DNA of 7,521 nt from CAZIWJ01 sp964542855 (lineage in GTDB: Bacteria; Bacteroidota; Bacteroidia; Cytophagales; Cyclobacteriaceae), in contig CAZIWJ010000180.1 of assembly GCA_964542855.1 (NCBI GenBank), forward strand, positions 1 to 7,521, in the 5' to 3' direction. Below are positions 1 through 6,900 of the stretch, piece by piece. Below the pieces are notes generated by a model. The model was given only the letters and a program-made list of their open reading frames with translations. It was not told the origin of the DNA and searched no databases. How positions within the stretch are numbered: position 1 is the stretch's first letter; the number at the start of each line of letters is the position of its first letter. Made by a program: the position numbers and the translations under genes.

Positions 1-27
1 AAAAGCTATTGGTGATAAAGTTTAATG
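1..27. other. Short region downstream of the PorP/SprF gene
   Basis: These 27 AT-rich bases follow the TAA stop of the minus-strand gene. I see no convincing stem followed by a T-run, so no terminator is called. Either the operon continues or its terminator lies outside the window. Confidence 0.5.
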
Positions 28-945
28 TTAAAAGTAAGCGTGGCAGGGGTTTGAGCCAATTTCGAAGCGATAGCTTAGCATGAACTCGTGGGAACCATCG
101 GTAAACCCTGCAATATCAGTTAGCGTTTTATCGTAAGCGTACCCAAAACTGAAGTTCTTGTTGAAATAAACTTCCATCAGGAAGTTAATTGCATCGCTAC
201 TCCGGTGCGATACACCCAGGTTTACTACATCATCTATAAACAGGTTAAGGTTCAGGTCCATACCAACGGGTTGGCCTTCTTGTACCCTTAACAATGCCGA
301 AGGCTTAAGTTTAAAAACCGGGTTTAATGTAAATATATAACCGCCATTCAGGAAGTAATAACGAGCCTCACGTGCGGTGTTGGCCATGGTTTCCAAATCG
401 TATACCTCATTGTTCAACAGGTAAGGAATAGAGAAGCCTGCATAAGCTTTTTCGTTGCTGTAAAACACCCCAAAACCAAAGTTGGGATTAAATTTAGTGA
501 GCCGTTCACTAAAGAAAGGATCATTTGGATCGAAAGTATTTAAATCCCTGAAATCAGAATTCAGAAAATTAAAACCGGCCTGTAAACCAAAAGCCAGTAC
601 TCCGGTAGGTATTTTCAGCTTGTACGAATAACTACCATACATGCTAAAATCTTCGTGTACCCCAATGGCATCCCGGGAAACAAGCAATCCAACTCCTACC
701 GGGTAATTTTTTAATCCACTATGGGCAGAAAGGGTTTGCACAGAAGGTGCCCCTTCCAAATTTACCCACTGGTCACGGTGAATTAAATCGGCCACAAATT
801 GCTGCTGGTTACCCGCATAGGCAGGGTTAAGAACAAGTCCGCTGAACATGTACTGCGAATAAACAGGCCGTTGTTGTGCCCAGCTATTTTGCATAGTGAG
901 GCACATGAATAATAGTGAGGTTGCATAGGTTAAAAATCGGTTCAT
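28..945 (-). CDS. PorP/SprF family type IX secretion outer-membrane protein
   Basis: This 305-residue protein belongs to the PorP/SprF family, outer-membrane proteins that work with the T9SS. SprF of Flavobacterium johnsoniae is required to secrete the adhesin SprB, and relatives are commonly encoded just after adhesins with type B sorting domains. Residues 1-23 look like a Sec signal peptide ending SWA before QQRPVY. Residues 29-45 (YSQYMFSGLVLNPAYAG) are the family's signature, followed by HRDQW (56-60), GAP (65-67), SAHS (73-76) and a GVGLLVSRDAIG stretch near 84-95. The rest alternates aromatic and polar residues as in an outer-membrane beta-barrel and ends in an SYRF-like strand plus a short Cys-containing tail. 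The length is normal for the family. The ATG start is chosen because it gives a complete signal peptide and lies 13 bases after the adhesin stop, suggesting co-transcription. The family call is very secure. A role for this particular adhesin is inferred from position. Confidence 0.95.
   Translation of the reverse strand: MNRFLTYATSLLFMCLTMQNSWAQQRPVYSQYMFSGLVLNPAYAGNQQQFVADLIHRDQWVNLEGAPSVQTLSAHSGLKNYPVGVGLLVSRDAIGVHEDFSMYGSYSYKLKIPTGVLAFGLQAGFNFLNSDFRDLNTFDPNDPFFSERLTKFNPNFGFGVFYSNEKAYAGFSIPYLLNNEVYDLETMANTAREARYYFLNGGYIFTLNPVFKLKPSALLRVQEGQPVGMDLNLNLFIDDVVNLGVSHRSSDAINFLMEVYFNKNFSFGYAYDKTLTDIAGFTDGSHEFMLSYRFEIGSNPCHAYF
877..945 (-). other. Signal peptide of the PorP/SprF protein
   Basis: The first 23 codons encode a short basic N-terminus (MNR), a hydrophobic core (about residues 8-18) and a polar end with Ala at -1 and Ser at -3 (S-W-A). 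Cleavage is predicted before Gln24. Cys15 lies in LLFMC, but Met at -1 does not fit a lipobox, so signal peptidase I processing is more likely than lipidation. Confidence 0.8.
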
Positions 946-958
946 CCAGTTGTTTCTT
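946..958 (-). promoter_or_regulatory. Adhesin-porP/sprF junction with A-rich translation start region
   Basis: Read on the coding strand, the adhesin TAA stop is followed by AAGAAACAACTGG and then the ATG. There is no Shine-Dalgarno GGAGG core. The A-rich stretch fits Bacteroidota, where start regions are usually A-rich rather than Shine-Dalgarno-led. The gap is too short for a separate promoter or a terminator, so the two genes are probably on one transcript and may be translationally coupled. Coupling is inference. Confidence 0.6.
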
Positions 959-3900
959 TTAACGTGTTAGCTCTAAATATCCTGATACCGGGTCTTCGCC
1001 ATTCTGTTTATCAATGACGTAGAAGTATGTTCCTTCAGGCAAATTTTGGCCACCAATGTACAGGCCACGGTTTCCTTTACCTTCGAAGAAAACATCCTGG
1101 TTATCGTAGAAATCAGCTTCGTAAACCAGTGCACCGGCCCGGTTGAAAATTTTCACGTTATTATCAGGAAACTGCCCTATACAGGATATTATGAAGTAAT
1201 CATTTTGGTTATCACCGTTAGCTGAAATTCCATTAAATGGACTTAAGTTGGTGGAAATAGTATCGGTTAGCGTAGTTTGGCAACCATTGATATCGGTTAA
1301 GGTAGCCGTGTAAATTCCTGGGGGCATGTTTCGCAGGTAAGGTTGTGTTCTGGCCCCGATTGGTGTTACCCATTCGGTAGTGGAAATTTCTGTATCAGAA
1401 CTTAACTCAATAATGGCTGTTCCGTCATTTTCCAAACAAACGGCCTCAGTGGTAATGATTTCAAACTCCGGGTAAATCAGTTCTTCAAAAACGTTTACAG
1501 TTGCCGGGTCGGAAGTACAACCGGTAATTACATTGCGGTAAGTAACCGTGTAGGTTCCGGTATCCAGGTTCTCAACTACGTTGTCTCCAATTTCTGTGAA
1601 ATACACGTCGTTACTAACCTCATTACCTGCGTACCAGAAAAACTGGTAATCCTCTCCTTCCTGCAGCAGAGAGCTGTCAGGAACAGCTTCGGCCGTGCCG
1701 TTTGGCCGGGTTGGCAGGCAACTGGTTTGCGGTGAAAGCAGTGCAGTAACCGGGGCTGGTAATCCACTCACTTCGCCCATTTCAACCGAACCCGAATAAG
1801 GCTGGCTCAGGCAACCTGTAAACAGGTCGCGGGCTACAACCGTGTACGGGCCAGGACCGAGGTCAGCAGCGGTTTCACCCTGGGCAAACGGACTGGCATC
1901 CGTATCTTCGCCTTCGTACCAGAAAAACTGGTAGTTACTGTTACCGTCGGTGGCCATTACACTCAACTGACCGTTAGGGTTGGTCATATCGCAAGTCGTT
2001 ACCATGAAATCGTTGTCCACGGCCAGCTCAATATTACTGCGCTGGTCTTCCACGTTGGCCTGGGTAACGATAACCCCGCAGGTTTCATCGGTCACGTCGC
2101 TAACGGTAAGGGTGTACTGCCCGGCACTTAAGTTTTCAAGCGTGGAAATTCGGTTGCCAGGACCGGCAATCGCCGTTCCGGAAGCATCGTTTCCTTCGTA
2201 CCAGGTAATTTCATAGTTATCGAAGCTTCCACTACCACCAGTAATATTGGCGGCAACCAATCCATCCAGACTGATACAACTGGTTAACGGTTCAGTAGAT
2301 GCCGACACCGTGAGTGGTGTTTCAATAGCTTCTACTTCGTAATCGTTCGACACCCGGCAATTGGTAAGGGTATCAATTACCTCAATGGTATACCTGCCGG
2401 CTGTCAGGTTACGCAGTTCATCGGTTTGCGACTCGTAAGGCACAATGCCGTTATTCTTGTACCAGTTAATAATTACCGGGTTCAGGCTGTAATCTACTTC
2501 TACTTCAATGCGCGACTGATCGGCCTCGAAAGGATCGCAGGCAGTAACTGGCGCAATTTCTTCGTCGAGGAATACCGCTGGCAGCACGCTAAAGTCTTCG
2601 ATCGTTACCTGTACCGGGTCCGATATGCAGCCGCGATCGGGAGCATTACGCTTTTCGGCTACGATGAAGTAAGTACCGGGAGGTAACTGGTCGGCCTGGA
2701 TGCTGTCTGTGTCCAGGCCATATTCCGGCGTACCAAAAGAACTGGTCAGGTCTCCTTCGTACCAGGTGAAGCGATATCCATTTCCGTTTGGTGTGGCATT
2801 AATACCGGCCACATCTTGCAACTGGTTATTAATATTTACTTCACCTACGCTTATTGCCCCATTACTTGGCAAGCAAACCGTATTATCAGAAATTTTAATG
2901 GTCGTGAGTAAAGGAACTGCCTGCTGAACAGGTGCCTGCACATCAACCGAATCAATACAACCCGTAAGCGTATTTTCAGCCTGTACGCGATAGAAGTCAT
3001 CGTTTATATTTTGCAGCGACGTGTAGTTCGCACTATCTGTATTCGTGGTTACCGGGTTTCCGGCAGTGTCGAGCCAGTTGAATGCGTACGTACCGGTACT
3101 CAGGTCGTCTTCGGTTACCGAAAGCTCAATGTACCCCTCATTCTGGTCGCTACAGGTGATATAAGCCTGTAAATCTTCGGTATTGAAAATAGGTCGGGTA
3201 CGGTTATTATCCAGTTCTACATCCAGGAAGGCAGTTGTATCAATACAGCCGGTAGCAGTGTTAAGCACGCGAATAAAATACTGCCCGTTGGTATACTCGC
3301 TATCCGGTACTTCCAACGCAGCAGCGGTTTCACCGCCCAGTTCCCCGTTATTATCCAGGGTTTCCTGATACCAGGTAAATTGAAAGTTTGCAAACTCCGT
3401 ATCTGCACCGTTAAAGGTGGTATCGCCGAGCTGAATTTCGTTGACGTTGATTTCTCCCGGATCAATACAATCGATAATTGGGGTCGTAGTAGCCGACCCG
3501 GCCAGGAAGTCCGGGTAAATCGGAATATCTTCTACCGTGTAATCCGCTACACTAACGCATCCGGTGGCCGTACTCTGTACGCTTACCCGGTAATCGTTGC
3601 CCTCCAGGTTTTCCAGCAGGGTTTGGTCGGTAGTGTTCCCGTTATCCAGTACACTGGAAAGGTTGGCCACGGGGGTCCAGGTGTAGTTAAACGTACCTCC
3701 TTCGGAAATTGCAAATTCCGCTTCAATGCTTCCGTTTCCACCCAGGGAAGGGTCGCACACGCTGTTATCGGCAATTTCAGTTAGGGCAATTACCGGGGCA
3801 ATGGTATCTTCTTCCACAGTAGCAGCGTCCGGTATGGAAATGCAACCGGTATTGGGGTTGGCGGCAACGGCATAATATTCGCCGAAAGTAAGCCCGTCAG

Positions 3901-6900
3901 CAGCATTATCGGCCTGGAAAGTACCATCAATAGCACCGGTAGCCGGATCGTTAAAGGTAAAATCGCCCTGGTTTGCGTACCAGAAAATTTCGTGGTTGGC
4001 CAGGTTGGCCATATTGCCTAAAGCTGTTACTTCTGCGCTGCCGTTGGCCGGGGCGCAGTATGTTTGAGCTACAGTTGTTGTGGTTTGAACAATTGGCGGG
4101 GTAGACTGGTCGGCGATGCTAACTTCAATGGTTGTATCGCATTCCGTTTGTACATCTTCCACAACGATGGTATACCGGTCAAAGCCACCAGCTACGCCCA
4201 GGTTGCCCAGGGTATCGGTAGTATGAATTACCCCGGGCTGAAGTCCGGCTCCAATGCCCTCGAACCATTCGTAGGTATAACCACTGTTCACCGTTCCGTC
4301 GGATGAGCGCTTTTCGGCATCCAGTCCGGCACCGCCATTAAAGGTGGTACCGTAAAAAAGGTTTTCACAATTAATATTATTCGACTGGTTAACGGTTACC
4401 AGCGGGGAAAGCGCCTCCTGGAAAACAGTATCGAGTTCCGGGTTAGAGCGGCAGCCAATATCATTTTTGTCTCCACTCGCCAGGTAATTTCTTACGTCAA
4501 CGATAACCACCGTATACTGCCCGCCATCGATGTTCTGGAGCAGCGACTGGTTATTACCGGTAGTCGGGTCATTAATCGGGGCGTAATTATCAATGTCGTT
4601 GAAGTCGGTTGTCCCGCTTACGTATTGTACCTGGTCGCCCTCAAACCAGTAGTACCAGAAGTCGTCCGAGGTATGAGAAGGATAAGTACTGGAAAGAATA
4701 GCCGGTTCTACCTCTCCCTGGATGGAACCATTCGGGGTACCACAAGACGTGCTCGGGTTAACGGTTAATACGGGCGGGGGAATGGGCAACAATTCACCGG
4801 GTAAGTTAAACGTGGCAGCAGTATCGCACTGGGTGGCAACGTTGGTTACCTCAACGGTATAATTGTCGTTCCGGATATTTTCAATTAGCGGATTAGTTTC
4901 CCCGGCAATGATATTTACCGTATCATCGCCAATGTACCACTGGAAAGTAAAGTCGGAGGGTACGCCGGCGTTCAGGTTTACTTCAATAGACCCGTCGGGG
5001 TTCACGCAGTCAGTTAACGTATCGGCATCGAAAGTAAAGCCCGGGCTCAGGCCGGGCTGGCGATCCACCTGCACCCGTACCGGGATAGAGGGGCAATTCG
5101 TGTTAATGCCGGTTGCCCGTACGGCATACTGGTTCTGATCAATACCGCTTAGCGTGGCCGTGTTTTCGCCGCCAATGAGCGTAGAATCTACCTGGCGAAA
5201 ATCAAACTCGTACCACTCGTAGCTGTAATCATTTACATCTTCCGGGTTGCCAAATACTTCAATAGACGTTACGTTAATGGCTCCATTGGCAGGATTACAC
5301 TGCGTAACGGGTGAAGTGGAAGCAATAATCTGGATATTTTCCGGATCGGGCAGGTTATCTTCCAGCCGGACGGTAGTATCGCCCACGCAAGCCAGCGAAT
5401 CGGTAACTTCCACGAGGTAATCGCCCTGGCGCAGTCCGGAAACTACGGGTCCGCTACCCACTGCTGATCTACTACCGCCGCTGTTCACAAACCAGTTGAA
5501 GTTGTAATTGGCAATATTATCGTCTGAATTCACTGCCGTAATTTCAATTTCCCCGTTCGGGTTACTGGTGTCGCACGACATATTTTCAGCAGGAGTGAAA
5601 TTCAGGGCCAGCACCGGGTTAGCGGTAATATCAACCACTTCAATTTCCTGGTTATTAATGGCAATACATTCGTTCGGAGCACTATTTTCCTTAGCCGTAA
5701 CCGTATACGTTCCCGGTGCCAGGCTGGTAAGGGTAGTATCAGATAAACCAGATGCTATCTGGGTAGCTACCCCGTTTTCTACATCCCGGGCGGTACCCTC
5801 GTACCAGCGGAAGCGATAAATGCTGGTGTCGGGAACTTCACCCAATGAAGACCGAACCACCCGGGCACGCAGTGCGCCGTCGAAGTTGGCCGGGTCGCAG
5901 GTGGTTACATCTGAAAGCTTTGCTAAATCCAGCGAATCGCGGTAAGGCTCTACTACCCGGTTAAGGGTATAATTTACAGTGGTATCGCAACCATTGGCCT
6001 GGTTTACAATAACTACCGAACTGTTTCTCCTGGATCCGGCAGCCAGGGTGCTATTGGTTTCTCCGGCCAGCAGGTTACCGGAAGAAGCATTTAATCCGCG
6101 GTACCACTGGTAATCAAATGCTGCATTATTCAGGCTACCGTTTACCAACAGGTCAATAGCCCCGTTGGCATCGGAAACGTTACAGGGACGAATATCGGTA
6201 GTATTTGCGGTTACCGGGTTTCCGAAAGAACCGATATTATCAATGTCTACCTTGGAAACTGAGGTATTATTTGAAAAACAACCCGTGGCCGAATCGTACA
6301 CAATTACGGTATACAGCCCGTTATCGAGGCCGGTAAAAGTACCGTCAGACTGGCTATCGATCCGGGTGCCTCCCTGCTCCAGGAAGAACTGGTAACCTGC
6401 GGTGGTTTCGCTGCCGGGTGCGCCTACGGTAGCCGTAATGGTACCGTTTGGCGTATCGCAGCGGTCGGCATCAGTAAAGCTGATATTACCGGGCAGGATT
6501 TCGGGTTCTTCCGGGTTATTGGGTAAGGTAACGGCAGAAGACACGGCCGAACAACCCAGGGCATCGATTACTTCGGCTGAATACTGCTGGTTTCCGCCAA
6601 GGGTGTCAACAGATGAAATCATGGTATTGGCTGCCAGTCCGGTTTGCTCATCTACCAGGTTACCCGGTAACGTATTGGTTCCGCGGTACCAGCGTAAAGT
6701 GTAAGGGCCGCTTCCATCCCGGATCTGAACTTCTAACTGACCGTTGTTCAGGGCCGGGTTACAGGCCGTATTGGCCGAAACCACATCTAGCCCCTGCAGG
6801 CTGGGGTTTTCCGATAAGTCTTCAATCCGGATGCCCGTACGGGAATCTGAGCACCGGGTAGCCGTATTAATGGTTTCTACCCGGTAAGTGCCAGCAGGCA

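Noticed and set aside
1..27. Possible terminator after the PorP/SprF gene
   Set aside because: No stem of convincing length is present in these 27 bases and the region is cut by the window edge.
901..903. PorP/SprF protein as a lipoprotein through Cys15
   Set aside because: The preceding residues (LFM) do not form a lipobox, and a standard signal peptidase I site (SWA) follows at residue 23.
1632..1648. Inverted repeat with an A/T tract as an intrinsic terminator
   Set aside because: It is inside the adhesin frame, the T-run forms the loop rather than following the stem, and the codons for YQFFWY explain it.
3217..3774. Minus-strand frames of 82 and 63 codons in other phases (also one at 1576-1767)
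   Set aside because: They overlap the adhesin in a different phase and their products lack any family motif; they are shadows of the repeat-coding sequence.
3380..3784. Plus-strand 134-codon open frame, the longest of many antisense frames
   Set aside because: It lies fully opposite the adhesin repeats, has no recognisable motif, and similar frames recur along the array. It is a by-product of the coding-strand codon composition.
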